A stretch of DNA of 64,000 bases from Nocardia terrae (GCF_009760405.1 NZ_WRPP01000006.1:1-64000), one strand, 5' to 3'; counted from the first letter of the stretch, positions 28,365 to 36,304 are shown. The notes: a model not told the origin generated them from the sequence alone. Numbers and translations are program-made.

Positions 28365-28658
28365 GTGATCGATCCCTTCAGCCTCGCCATCGGGGGCGCG
28401 CTCGTCGGTGGCGGGTGGCTCATCGGCCGATTCGGGTCCCGTAGAACGAAGTCCGAGACCGCGCAGACGCCCGCCGTGTGCGGGTGCGGCCACGACCTGG
28501 CCCTGCACGACCGCGAAGCAGGCCACTGTCACGCCGAGACGTTCCGCAAGACCGGCGTCGGCATCAAGGCTTGGTCGCGCTGCAACTGCCAGCGCTACAC
28601 GGGTCCGACTCCGCTCGAGGAGTTCTTCGCCCCGACTCCGCTGCCGCCGACCCAATAA
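28365..28658 (+). CDS. Small membrane-anchored Cys/His-rich protein
   Basis: 97 aa, GTG start directly after its promoter. Residues 5-22 form a membrane segment (FSLAIGGALVGGGWLIG). The cytoplasmic or outer part has CGCGHDLALHD, GHCH and a later CNCQRY, six Cys/His ligands that could hold zinc or another metal. It ends in a Pro-rich tail. I do not recognise a family; similar short CGCGHxxxxHD proteins are common in actinobacteria. It is divergent from aroA and ends at a strong terminator. Confidence 0.75.
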   Translation: MIDPFSLAIGGALVGGGWLIGRFGSRRTKSETAQTPAVCGCGHDLALHDREAGHCHAETFRKTGVGIKAWSRCNCQRYTGPTPLEEFFAPTPLPPTQ

Positions 28659-28665
28659 AAACCCC

Positions 28666-28698
28666 GAATGCCGGTCTCTCACAAGGAGACCGGCATTC
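28666..28698. terminator. Bidirectional terminator
   Basis: Perfect 13-bp arms GAATGCCGGTCTC and GAGACCGGCATTC with a 7-base loop between convergent genes. On the reverse strand it is followed by GGGGTTTTTATT, a good T-run for the aldehyde dehydrogenase transcript. Confidence 0.9.
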
Positions 28699-28710
28699 GT
28701 GAGCGTCAAT

Positions 28711-30219
28711 TCACTTGGCGCGTCCGTGCACCAGCGGCACGATCTTGCGCAGCAGCTTCATGGTGCGGTCGGTGCGCGTGTAGGACAGCAGCGCCATGCC
28801 CGGAATCGTGAAGCGCTGCACCGCGATCGAGTGCGGGCGCGAGAATTCCATGAGGCCCGGCGCGCCGTGGATGCGGCCGATGCCCGAATCGCGGACGCCG
28901 CCGAAGGGCAGGCCCGAGATCGCGGCATAGGACAGCACCGAGTTCACCGAGGTGCAGCCGACCTCGAGGCGCCGGGCGATCTCCATGCCCTGCTTCTTGG
29001 AGTACACCGCCGAGCCGAGCCCGTACTTGCTCTTGTTGGCCAGCTCCACGGCCTCGTCGACGCCGTTGACCGTGCGAATGGTGACGGTCGGCCCGAAGGT
29101 CTCCTCGCACACCGCGTCCGAGGACTCGTCGGTGTCCACCAGCACGACCGGTTCGATATAGGGGCCCTTGACGGATTCGGGGCCGCCGAGCACGGCCTTG
29201 CCGCCGCTCTTGATGGCGTCCTCGATGTGCCGGCGCACGATGTCGATCTGGCTGGGCATGGTCATCGGGCCGTAGGCGGCCTTGGCGTCCGAGCCCGGCT
29301 TGATGTCGGTGAGGATGCGCTTGACCTCGGCGATGAACTCGTCGGCGACGGACTTGTCCACGTAGACGCGTTCGACGCCCGCGCAGGTCTGGCCGGAGTT
29401 GGCGGTCGCGCCCCAAGCGACCGCGTCGGCGGCGGCCTTGATGTCGGCGTCGGCGGCCACGATCACCGCGTCCTTGCCGCCGCACTCGAGCAGCACCGGG
29501 GTCAGGGTCTCGGCCGCCGAGGCCATGATCTTCTTGCCGGTCGCGGTGGATCCGGTGAAGGCCAGCTTGTCGACGCCGGACTTGACCAGCGCCGCGCCGG
29601 TCGCACCGAAGCCGTTGACGGTGACGAAGACCCCGTCGGGCAGTTCCGGATTCGCCTCGGCGAACGCCGCGGCCACGAAATTGCCGATGCCGGTGGAGAA
29701 TTCACTCGGCTTGAAGACCACGCAGTTGCCCGCGGCCAGCGCGTAGGCGATCGAGCCGTTGGGCGTGTAGACCGGGTAGTTCCACGGGCCGATGATGCCG
29801 ACGACGCCGAGCGGGCGGTATTCCAGGTGCGCGGCGAAGTTCGCCATGAACGCGCCCGGCGCGACCTTGCGGGCCTTGAGCACCTTCTCGGCATTGGAGG
29901 CGGCCCACTTGATGTGTTCCAGGGCGAGCATCAGTTCGAGGAACGCGTCGTCGAGGGGCTTGCCGTTCTCGGCGTGGATCAGCTCGCACAGCTGATCGGA
30001 CTTCTCGACCAGCTTGGAACCCCAGCGCAGAATGTGGCGCTTGCGCTCCGCGTAGCTCAACGCGCCCCAGGTGGCGGCGGCGGTACGGGCCTTGGCGACG
30101 GCCGCTTGCACCGCAGCCTCATCATCGATCTTGTACGTGGCGAGCGTCTCGCCGGTGGCGGGGTTGACCGAAGTCAGCGTGTCGGCCTGATCGAGCGGGG
30201 CGGTTTCGGTTGCAGTCAT
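28711..30219 (-). CDS. NAD(P)-dependent aldehyde dehydrogenase
   Basis: 502 aa from the ATG at 30219 (AAGGGA upstream). Catalytic residues are visible: Asn147 (GPWNYP), Lys170, Glu245 (LLECGGKDA) and nucleophile Cys279 (SGQTCAGVERVY). The hydrophobic C-terminal end (FSRPHSIAVQRF, LLSYTRTDRTMKLL) resembles the fatty-aldehyde subgroup. It oxidises aldehydes to acids; the exact substrate cannot be read from the sequence. Two palindromes lie between it and the divergent SRAP gene and could hold its repressor. Confidence 0.88.
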   Translation of the reverse strand: MTATETAPLDQADTLTSVNPATGETLATYKIDDEAAVQAAVAKARTAAATWGALSYAERKRHILRWGSKLVEKSDQLCELIHAENGKPLDDAFLELMLALEHIKWAASNAEKVLKARKVAPGAFMANFAAHLEYRPLGVVGIIGPWNYPVYTPNGSIAYALAAGNCVVFKPSEFSTGIGNFVAAAFAEANPELPDGVFVTVNGFGATGAALVKSGVDKLAFTGSTATGKKIMASAAETLTPVLLECGGKDAVIVAADADIKAAADAVAWGATANSGQTCAGVERVYVDKSVADEFIAEVKRILTDIKPGSDAKAAYGPMTMPSQIDIVRRHIEDAIKSGGKAVLGGPESVKGPYIEPVVLVDTDESSDAVCEETFGPTVTIRTVNGVDEAVELANKSKYGLGSAVYSKKQGMEIARRLEVGCTSVNSVLSYAAISGLPFGGVRDSGIGRIHGAPGLMEFSRPHSIAVQRFTIPGMALLSYTRTDRTMKLLRKIVPLVHGRAK

Positions 30220-30253
30220 GATTGGCGGCGATCCCTTGAGGATGAGAGTGTGA

Positions 30254-30298
30254 TGAGACGAACGTCTCACACCACCCAACTGATGTCAATTGCCATCA
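30254..30298. promoter_or_regulatory. Two palindromes in the divergent ALDH/SRAP promoter region
   Basis: TGAGACG-AA-CGTCTCA (30254-30269) is perfect; TGATGTCAATTGCCATCA (30281-30298) matches its complement at 16 of 18 positions. They lie 35-80 bp before the aldehyde dehydrogenase start. The first has the look of a TetR-type operator; no such regulator is adjacent. Confidence 0.45.
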
Positions 30299-30368
30299 CA
30301 TTGTGGGCGATTCGGTTTCGGCATGGCTTGGCTGGAGAGTGTCGGACCTCGGTGGCAGCATGGTCGAC

Positions 30369-31136
30369 ATGTGCGGTAGGTACGCGACAACGACGAATCC
30401 CGCGAAGCTGGCCGTCGAACTCGACGCTATCGACGAGACCGACGACAAGGGTTTCAACCCGAATTACAACGTGGCCCCGACCAATCAGGTGCTCACCGTG
30501 GTGGAACGCCACGACCGCGACCACCCGGAGGACCCGGCCACCCTGCGCATCCGGGCCATGCGGTGGGGCCTGATCCCGGTGTGGACCAAGGCCGCCGAGC
30601 CCGGCGTGCCGGTCAAGGGCAAGCCGCTGTTCAATGCCCGCGCCGACAAGGCCACCACCACGGCCTCATTCCGAGACGCGGTGAAGAAGCGGCGCTGCCT
30701 GGTGCCCATGGACGGCTGGTACGAGTGGGTCACCGAGGCCGATTCGCTCGGAAAGGCCGTCAAGCGGCCGTATTTCATGTCGAAATCCGACGGCGGACGG
30801 CTCTATATGGCCGGACTCTGGTCGGTCTGGCGTGATCGCAGCCTGGGTGACGAGGCGAAACCGCTGCTGTCGTGCACGATTCTGACCACCGATTCGGTCG
30901 GCGATCTGACCAAGATCCACGACCGCATGCCGCTACCGATGCCGCGCGAGCACTGGGACGCCTGGCTGGACCCGGATCATCCGGCTCCGGAAGAACTGCT
31001 GGAAACGCCGTCGCCGGAAGCCGTTTCGGACATCCTCATGCGCGAGGTGCCGTCGCTGGTCAACAGCGTCAAGAACAATGGCCCCGAACTATTGGGCCAG
31101 GTAGACGAACAGGCCGGTCAGATCAGCCTGATCTGA
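30369..31136 (+). CDS. SRAP-domain protein (HMCES/YedK), abasic-site DNA crosslinker
   Basis: 255 aa. The start at 30369 is chosen because the family needs Cys at position 2 (MCGRYA), which attacks abasic sites in single-stranded DNA after the Met is removed. ATG codons at 30360 and upstream would bury it. Other active-site pieces are NYNVAPTNQV, FNARADK (Asn), WYEW (Glu) and IHDRMPLPM (His). These proteins shield abasic sites at stalled forks. It is the counterpart of Rv3226c near aroA. Confidence 0.9.
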   Translation: MCGRYATTTNPAKLAVELDAIDETDDKGFNPNYNVAPTNQVLTVVERHDRDHPEDPATLRIRAMRWGLIPVWTKAAEPGVPVKGKPLFNARADKATTTASFRDAVKKRRCLVPMDGWYEWVTEADSLGKAVKRPYFMSKSDGGRLYMAGLWSVWRDRSLGDEAKPLLSCTILTTDSVGDLTKIHDRMPLPMPREHWDAWLDPDHPAPEELLETPSPEAVSDILMREVPSLVNSVKNNGPELLGQVDEQAGQISLI

Positions 31137-31157
31137 TCCTTTCCTCCTCATCCATGG

Positions 31158-31190
31158 CCGTGCCCCGCTGCGGAACGCAGCGGGGCACGG
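31158..31190. terminator. Bidirectional terminator
   Basis: Perfect 15-bp arms CCGTGCCCCGCTGCG and CGCAGCGGGGCACGG with loop GAA, between the SRAP gene and the convergent small secreted protein. Confidence 0.85.
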
Positions 31191-31208
31191 AAGGCTGGAG
31201 AGTCGGGA

Positions 31209-31484
31209 TCAGCCGCACTTGACGGTGGGGAGCGGGATGTTCAGCGTGCACTTGAGCGTGTCGGCCGCCGAATCGATCATCTTGGTGATCAGCCCGCCGC
31301 CGAGCTTCTCGGCCTTGTCGAGGTGTTCATCCTTCTTCGGCTGCTGCCCGTTGTCCGGTGCTCCCGGGTTGGGGAAGCTCGGGTTGGGTGCGGCGGTCGC
31401 GGTGGCGGCCAGTATCGGGGCGGTTCCCAGGGCCAGTGCCAGCGTTCCTGCCGCGACAGCGGTGCGAATGGACAACCTCATCAC
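31209..31484 (-). CDS. Small secreted protein, 91 aa
   Basis: Begins with two Met codons (31484 or 31481). Residues 1-31 are a signal peptide ending ATAA. The mature part is a Pro/Asn-rich linker (NPSFPNPGAPDNGQQ), an amphipathic helix (KAEKLGGGLITKMIDSAADTL) and two cysteines (KCTLNI...VKCG) near the end, probably a disulfide. No family recognised. It is a single gene between two terminators. Confidence 0.75.
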   Translation of the reverse strand: MMRLSIRTAVAAGTLALALGTAPILAATATAAPNPSFPNPGAPDNGQQPKKDEHLDKAEKLGGGLITKMIDSAADTLKCTLNIPLPTVKCG

Positions 31485-31585
31485 ATCCTCGGGTTCGAAT
31501 CGGACCTTGCGGACAAAGGGTTCACAACAAGCTCACTGCTCGCTCACAAGTAACTCACAGAAAACCGCCCGAATTGTGAAATGAC

Positions 31586-31619
31586 AGTGCCCCCGTCGCG
31601 TCATCGCGGCGGGGGCACT
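31586..31619 (-). terminator. Hairpin upstream of the small secreted protein, downstream of the MFS gene
   Basis: Arms AGTGCCCCCGTCGCG and CGCGGCGGGGGCACT (one G-U pair), loop TCAT, 47 bp beyond the stop of the MFS gene on the reverse strand; the sequence that follows on that strand is moderately T-rich. Confidence 0.75.
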
Positions 31620-31665
31620 CGCATCTCTGCGACAAAGATGCCGTCTGTTCGGTTGTCGGTCCGGG

Positions 31666-33369
31666 TCAGAGCGCCGCGGCGTCCGCCTCTTCGACGGCTT
31701 CCTTGCGGGCCTGGATGCCGCCCGCGGTCCGCAGCGGCACTTCCTTCCAGAACAGCACCAGGATGAAGCCGATCAGCGCCACGAAGGTGGCCGAGAGGAA
31801 CACCCGGTCCATGGACTTGGCGAAGCCCTCCTTGAAGGGGTGCGCCAGATCGGGGTTCAGCTTCTGGATGACCGAGCTGTCATTGAGCACCTGGCCGACC
31901 GCTCCCGGCGCGGTGGCCGGATTCGACAGCTCCAGGACGACCTTCTTGTCGACCGTGTTGTCGGGGCTCTTCACGGCTTGCTCGGCGGCGACCGAGAAGG
32001 AGCTGCCCGGCTGCTTGGCCTCTTCCAGCGAGCTGGTGATGTTCGGGGCCAGCTGCGTGAACAGCACCGACAGGAACACCGCCACACCGAGCGTGCCGCC
32101 GATCTGCCGGAAGAAGGTCGCGGCCGCGGTGGACACGCCCATGTCCTTGGGCGGCAGGGCGTTCTGCAGCGCCAGGGTCAGCGGCTGCATCAGGTTGCCC
32201 AGGCCGAAGCCGGTGATGGCCATGAAGATCATGACGATCCACAGCTTCGTATCGGCCGAAACCAGGTGCAGCAGGAACAGGCCCGAGGTCAGCAGCGCCG
32301 CGCCCACCGGCGGGAAGTACTTGTACCGCCCGGTCTTGGAGATCAGCTGGCCGGCCAGGATCGAGCCGGTCATCATGCCCGCCACCAGCGGCAGCATGAG
32401 CAGACCCGCCTTGGTCGGGCTCGCGCCCTGCACCACCTGCAGGTACTGCGGCAGCAGGGTGATGCCGCCGAACATGGCCGCACCGACCACCACCGAGATG
32501 ACCACGCCGAGGGCGAAGGTGGAGTTCTTGAACATGCGCAGCGGGATCAGCGCCGCGTCGCCCTGCTTGGCCTCGACGGCGATGAAACTCAGTACGCCGA
32601 TCGCGCCCAGGATGTAGCAGAACAGGGAATGTCCACTGGTCCAACCCCATTCGCGGCCCTGCTCGGCCACCACCAGCAGCGGCACCAGGCCGACGATCAG
32701 CGCCGAGATGCCCATCCAGTCGATCGGCACCTTGGTGACGGGACGCTTGGGCAGGTGCAGCACGCGGGTCACCACGGCCAGCGCGATGATGCCGACCGGC
32801 ACGTTCACCAGGAACACCCAGCGCCAGCCGGTGACGCCCAGGATCTGGTCGGTGCCCGACAGCAGGCCGCCGACGACCGGGCCGACGACGCTCGAGGTGC
32901 CGAACACGGCCAGGAAGTAACCCTGGTAGCGGGCGCGCTCACGGGGAGACACGATGTCGCCCATGATCGTCAGCGCCAGCGACATCAGACCGCCCGCGCC
33001 CAGGCCCTGGAAGGCCCGGAAGGCGGCCAGCTCGTACATGGAGGTCGCCATCGAGCAGGCCAGCGAGCCGACCACGAAGATGGAGATGGCGGCCAGGTAG
33101 AACGGCTTGCGGCCGTACATGTCCGAGAGCTTGCCGTAGAGCGGCGTGGCCAGGGTCGAGGTGATCAGGTAGGCGGTGGTCACCCACGCCTGCGCCGAAT
33201 AGCCGTGCAGCTCATCGGCGATGGTGCGAATGGAGGTCGACACGATGGTCTGATCCAGGGCGGCCAGCAGCATGCCCATGATCAGGCCGCTCATGATGAC
33301 CAGGATCTGCTTGTGGGTGAAGCCCGCCGAATTGACTTCGGGCTCCGCCGCTTCGACTTGTGTAGTCAC
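31666..33369 (-). CDS. MFS multidrug efflux transporter (DHA2, 14 TM)
   Basis: 567 aa with about 14 membrane segments. Motif C of drug:proton antiporters (GSSVVGPVVGGLLSG-like) and LAALDQTIVSTSIRTIADEL in helix 1 place it in the EmrB/QacA family. It has a larger outside loop between the last two helices (residues about 440-525). Its start overlaps the stop of the MarR gene upstream (ATGA), so regulator and pump are translated together. Drug or toxin export is inferred from the family; the substrate is unknown. Confidence 0.92.
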   Translation of the reverse strand: MTTQVEAAEPEVNSAGFTHKQILVIMSGLIMGMLLAALDQTIVSTSIRTIADELHGYSAQAWVTTAYLITSTLATPLYGKLSDMYGRKPFYLAAISIFVVGSLACSMATSMYELAAFRAFQGLGAGGLMSLALTIMGDIVSPRERARYQGYFLAVFGTSSVVGPVVGGLLSGTDQILGVTGWRWVFLVNVPVGIIALAVVTRVLHLPKRPVTKVPIDWMGISALIVGLVPLLVVAEQGREWGWTSGHSLFCYILGAIGVLSFIAVEAKQGDAALIPLRMFKNSTFALGVVISVVVGAAMFGGITLLPQYLQVVQGASPTKAGLLMLPLVAGMMTGSILAGQLISKTGRYKYFPPVGAALLTSGLFLLHLVSADTKLWIVMIFMAITGFGLGNLMQPLTLALQNALPPKDMGVSTAAATFFRQIGGTLGVAVFLSVLFTQLAPNITSSLEEAKQPGSSFSVAAEQAVKSPDNTVDKKVVLELSNPATAPGAVGQVLNDSSVIQKLNPDLAHPFKEGFAKSMDRVFLSATFVALIGFILVLFWKEVPLRTAGGIQARKEAVEEADAAAL

Positions 33370-33914
33370 GAATTGCTCTCCGCGGGTGCGTAATAGGACT
33401 GAAGGTCTTTGTGGGCCGCGATATCGGCCAGCATGCGCTGCCGGGTCACCTCGTAGCCGTCGACGAAGCGGTGCAGCTGCGTCGAGAAGGTGTCCAGCTC
33501 CTCGGGCGTCCAGTCCGCGAGCATCCGGCGCAGCGACTCGTTGCGGCGGGCCCGGATCTGGGTGGCCACCGCCCGTCCGGCGGCGGTCACGTCCAGGACG
33601 CTGACGCGTCCGTCGGCCGGGTCGGCGCGGCGTTCGATGAGTCCGCGCTTGACCAGGCTCGCCACCTGCCGGCTGATGGTCGAGGCATCCGAATACAGGG
33701 CCTCGGCCAGTGCGCCCGAGCGCACCGGGCCGCTGTGGATCAGCTGGAACAGGATGGCGTAGGCCGCGGGCTCGATCTCGCCCTCGGTAATGGCCGCGAT
33801 CTGGGCGTTGGTGCGATCGCGCAGTTTGGTGAGCCGGGCGATCTCGTAAGCGATGGCGTCGACAAGGCCGTCGTCGATATCGGTGTGGGTAATCGCCGGG
33901 TCATCGTCGGTCAC
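33366..33914 (-). CDS. MarR-family repressor of the adjacent efflux pump
   Basis: 182 aa from the GTG at 33914, 11 bases after AAGGAGGT; the GTG at 33926 overlaps that ribosome site. A winged-helix domain covers residues about 45-115 (SGALAEALYSDASTISRQVASLVKRGLIERR with DPADGRVSVLDVT as the wing). MarR repressors are released by small molecules and typically control the pump next door, here overlapping by four bases. The promoter holds a matching dyad, so self-regulation is likely. Confidence 0.9.
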   Translation of the reverse strand: MTDDDPAITHTDIDDGLVDAIAYEIARLTKLRDRTNAQIAAITEGEIEPAAYAILFQLIHSGPVRSGALAEALYSDASTISRQVASLVKRGLIERRADPADGRVSVLDVTAAGRAVATQIRARRNESLRRMLADWTPEELDTFSTQLHRFVDGYEVTRQRMLADIAAHKDLQSYYAPAESNS

Positions 33915-33929
33915 GGTCGGTCTCACCTC

Positions 33930-33978
33930 CTTGCGTCGGGCAACTTCTTGTAAGCCTCAACTAGTTGTACGACGCAAG
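33930..33978 (-). promoter_or_regulatory. Dyad symmetry at the MarR-MFS promoter
   Basis: CTTGCGTCGGGCAAC (33930-33944) and GTTGTACGACGCAAG (33964-33978) pair at 13 of 15 positions, and between them lies the perfect palindrome CAACTAGTTG (33958-33967). It directly precedes the repressor gene and is a likely MarR operator. Confidence 0.5.
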
Positions 33979-34031
33979 TATTCCCATTCAGTTGTGGAAA
34001 GGCAAGTTAAATCCGGAGGTTGTGTCTCCGC

Positions 34032-34523
34032 TCACGCCTGAGCGACGGGAGCGGTCACCGCGTTCGTGAGTCGTACCAGGTCAGCGGGGGCGAGCTCGAT
34101 TTCGAGCCCGCGCTTGCCCGCACTGCACAGCACCCGATCCCACGCCAGGGCCGACTCGTCGACCACCGTCGGCAGCCGCTTCTTCTGCCCCAGCGGCGAA
34201 ACCCCGCCCAGCACATAGCCGGTCGTGCGTTCGGCCTTCGCCTTGTCGGCCATGGCGGCCTTCCCGCCGCCCAGCGCCGCGGCCGCCGCCTTCAACGACA
34301 GTTTGGTCGGGACCGGCAGCACCGCCACCGCGAGCACCCCCGAACCCAGCTCGATCACCAGCGTCTTGAAAATCTGCTCGGCGGTAACCCCGAGATCCGC
34401 GGCCAGCGCCTCGACCGCCTCCGCGCCGTACGAATCACTGCGCGGGTCATGGGTATACGCGTGTACCCGGTGATCCACCTTCGCCTGCACCAATGCCTTG
34501 ATCGCCGGGGTAGAAGCAGCCAT
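34032..34523 (-). CDS. ybaK: Cys-tRNA(Pro) deacylase YbaK/EbsC
   Basis: 163 aa, start ATG at 34523 (MAASTPAIKALVQAKVDHRVHAY in part). YbaK hydrolyses Cys wrongly attached to tRNA-Pro. The family core is complete: GVTAEQIFKTLVI (with the key Lys), VLPVPTKLSLKAAAAALG, TTGYVLGGVSPLGQKKRLPTVVD. Divergent from sigH with about 150 bp between starts. Confidence 0.92.
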   Translation of the reverse strand: MAASTPAIKALVQAKVDHRVHAYTHDPRSDSYGAEAVEALAADLGVTAEQIFKTLVIELGSGVLAVAVLPVPTKLSLKAAAAALGGGKAAMADKAKAERTTGYVLGGVSPLGQKKRLPTVVDESALAWDRVLCSAGKRGLEIELAPADLVRLTNAVTAPVAQA

Positions 34524-34568
34524 GCGGCTCACCCTAAACGCCCCTCGCAACCCGTTTTTCCAGCGCGC

Positions 34569-34598
34569 GGGAACAGGTCGACCACCCGGCCTGTTGAA
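34569..34598 (+). promoter_or_regulatory. SigH/SigR-type promoter upstream of sigH
   Basis: GGGAAC (34569-34574), exactly 18 bases, then GTTGAA (34593-34598). This fits the GGAA(T/C)-N18-GTT pattern recognised by SigR of Streptomyces and SigH of mycobacteria. It lies about 75 bp before the first sigH start and indicates self-activation. Confidence 0.7.
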
Positions 34599-34673
34599 CG
34601 CGATACGCGCTTCGCAGCAACCGCAGGGCCCACGGTTGCCGGGCGCACGATGTCAATCACGAAGGAGGAGTCG

Positions 34674-35564
34674 GTGACCGTTCTGGTCGAAGAGCCCCCG
34701 GTGCGGACCGGGCCGCCACTGATCCGCAGGGGAGCTTCAGACGTCGCGCCCCCGGCCGGTTTCCTGGCCGAATCCCTGTTCGCGGTAGATTCAATGGCTA
34801 CGGCGATCGAAGGGATTAGCGTGACGAGCGACGACGAGATGGTCGATCGCCTGCGTGATGACGACTCGGGCAGCGAGGGCATCGACGCCGGTGACGACCA
34901 AGGGGTCGACTACGACGAAGTGAGCGAATCCGGTGCCAGGAGCACCGAATCCGCTGCGGAACTGGCCGCGCGGTTCGAGCGTGACGCGCTCCCGCTGCTG
35001 GACCAGCTCTACGGCGCGGCGTTGCGCATGACCCGCAACCCGGCCGATGCCGAGGACTTGGTGCAGGAGACCTTCGCCAAGGCGTACCAGGGCTTCAAGT
35101 CCTTCCGCGAGGGCACCAACCTGCGGGCCTGGCTGTACCGCATCCTCACCAACACCTACATCAACTCGTATCGGAAGAAGCAGCGCCAGCCCGCGCAGTA
35201 TCCGACCGACGAGATCACCGACTGGCAGCTGGCCTCCACCGCCGAGCACACCTCGCAGGGTCTGCGCTCGGCGGAGATGGAGGCGCTCGAGGCGCTGCCG
35301 GACGACGACATCAAGGCCGCTCTGCAGGAACTGCCCGAGGAATTCCGGATGGCGGTGTACTACGCCGACGTGGAGGGCTTCCCCTACAAGGAAATCGCCG
35401 AGATCATGGGAACTCCCATCGGTACCGTCATGTCCCGGCTGCACCGCGGACGCAAGCAGCTCAAGGGACTGCTGGCGGATGTGGCGCGGGAACGCGGATT
35501 CAATCGAGACGGGGACAACTCGAACCGCTCTGCGGGGGCTGCTCGTGAGGAGGTAAACCAGTGA
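34674..35564 (+). CDS. sigH: ECF sigma factor SigH (SigR-like), thiol/heat stress
   Basis: 296 aa from GTG 34674, which has AAGGAGGAG 3 bases upstream. A second GTG at 34821 with GAAGGG 6 bases upstream would give 247 aa, nearer the mycobacterial length. Sigma region 2 (LLDQLYGAALRMTRNPADAEDLVQE in part; AWLYRILTNTYINSYRKKQRQP) and region 4 (LPEEFRMAVYYADVEGFPYKEIAE, GTVMSRLHRGRKQLKGLL) are nearly identical to SigH. It directs transcription of thioredoxin and protease genes under disulfide stress. The stop overlaps rshA (GTGA). The extra N-terminus recalls the unstable long isoform of SigR in Streptomyces. Confidence 0.95.
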   Translation: MTVLVEEPPVRTGPPLIRRGASDVAPPAGFLAESLFAVDSMATAIEGISVTSDDEMVDRLRDDDSGSEGIDAGDDQGVDYDEVSESGARSTESAAELAARFERDALPLLDQLYGAALRMTRNPADAEDLVQETFAKAYQGFKSFREGTNLRAWLYRILTNTYINSYRKKQRQPAQYPTDEITDWQLASTAEHTSQGLRSAEMEALEALPDDDIKAALQELPEEFRMAVYYADVEGFPYKEIAEIMGTPIGTVMSRLHRGRKQLKGLLADVARERGFNRDGDNSNRSAGAAREEVNQ

Positions 35565-35842
35565 GCGACGAGATGGACGATCTGGACTGCTCGGCGGTGC
35601 TCGCCGATGTCTGGCTGCTCCTGGACAACGAGTGCGACGCGGCCGTGAAGGACCGGCTGCGCGAGCACATCGACCGCTGCTCGCCGTGCATCGAGGCCTA
35701 CGGCCTGGAGGAGAAGCTCAAGTCGCTGCTGAACCGCAAGTGCGGTGGCGACCGTGCGCCGGACTCCCTGCGGCAGCGCCTGACGATGGAGATCCGGACC
35801 AGCTATAGCGTGGTCGAGTCCCGGGCCGAAAGCGCCGAATAG
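35561..35842 (+). CDS. rshA: Anti-sigma factor RshA (zinc-binding, redox sensing)
   Basis: 93 aa, GTG start overlapping the sigH stop by four bases. The zinc anti-sigma motif HxxxCxxC is present: His36, Cys40, Cys43 (HIDRCSPC). Two more cysteines are at positions 10 and 25, and one near 61. Disulfide formation in this motif releases SigH. Size and placement match RshA/RsrA. Confidence 0.95.
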   Translation: MSDEMDDLDCSAVLADVWLLLDNECDAAVKDRLREHIDRCSPCIEAYGLEEKLKSLLNRKCGGDRAPDSLRQRLTMEIRTSYSVVESRAESAE

Positions 35843-35859
35843 GACATACCTATATACAA

Positions 35860-35900
35860 CTGAGCGGCACCTGTTCCCGATGGGAACTGGTGCCGCTCAG
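35860..35900. terminator. Bidirectional terminator rshA / bL37
   Basis: Arms CTGAGCGGCACC and GGTGCCGCTCAG with an inner TTCCC/GGGAA pairing, followed by TAGTTTTCG on the forward strand. Confidence 0.88.
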
Positions 35901-35925
35901 TAGTTTTCGAGCTTATCGAGCTAGC

Positions 35926-36000
35926 TCAGGCGTTCGGCCGCTTGCCGTGGTTGGCGGCATTCTTCTTGCGGCCACGCTTCTTACGTCCACGCTTACCCAT
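35926..36000 (-). CDS. Ribosomal protein bL37 (24 aa)
   Basis: A 24-residue basic protein that begins MGKRGRKKRGRKKNAAN and ends HGKRPNA. It matches the small actinobacterial large-subunit protein bL37 first seen in mycobacterial ribosome structures, and lies in the same place, between rshA and the biotinylated protein gene. GGGAGATTACCT lies just before the ATG on the reverse strand. Gene finders usually miss it because of its size. It binds 23S rRNA. Confidence 0.9.
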   Translation of the reverse strand: MGKRGRKKRGRKKNAANHGKRPNA

Positions 36001-36088
36001 AGGTAATCTCCCTTCAGTCGTCGCCATTCTTTCATGTGTGGTTGGCTGTACCGTCAGGGGCTACGGGTCCACGAAGCGAGAGGTGTTC

Positions 36089-36304
36089 ATGGCTGAGGAA
36101 GTCAAGGCCGAGATGGTGTCGACCGTGCAGGAGATCCTGGTCTCCGTCGGCGACGAGGTGAAGGTCGACGACCCGGTCGTCATGCTCGAGTCGATGAAGA
36201 TGGAGATCCCCGTCATCGTCGAGACCGCGGGCACCGTCTCCTCGATCAACGTCAAGCCGGGCGACGTCCTCCAGCCGGGCGACCTCATCGCCGTCATCTC
36301 CTAG
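36089..36304 (+). CDS. Biotin/lipoyl attachment-domain protein (TB7.3-like)
   Basis: 71 aa, one complete biotinyl domain. The biotinylated lysine is K37 in ESMKMEIPV; hairpin symmetry and the PGDVLQPGDLIAVI end are typical. AGAGGT precedes the ATG. It matches mycobacterial TB7.3 (Rv3221c), a free-standing biotin carrier next to sigH. Which carboxylase it serves is not visible here. Confidence 0.93.
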   Translation: MAEEVKAEMVSTVQEILVSVGDEVKVDDPVVMLESMKMEIPVIVETAGTVSSINVKPGDVLQPGDLIAVIS

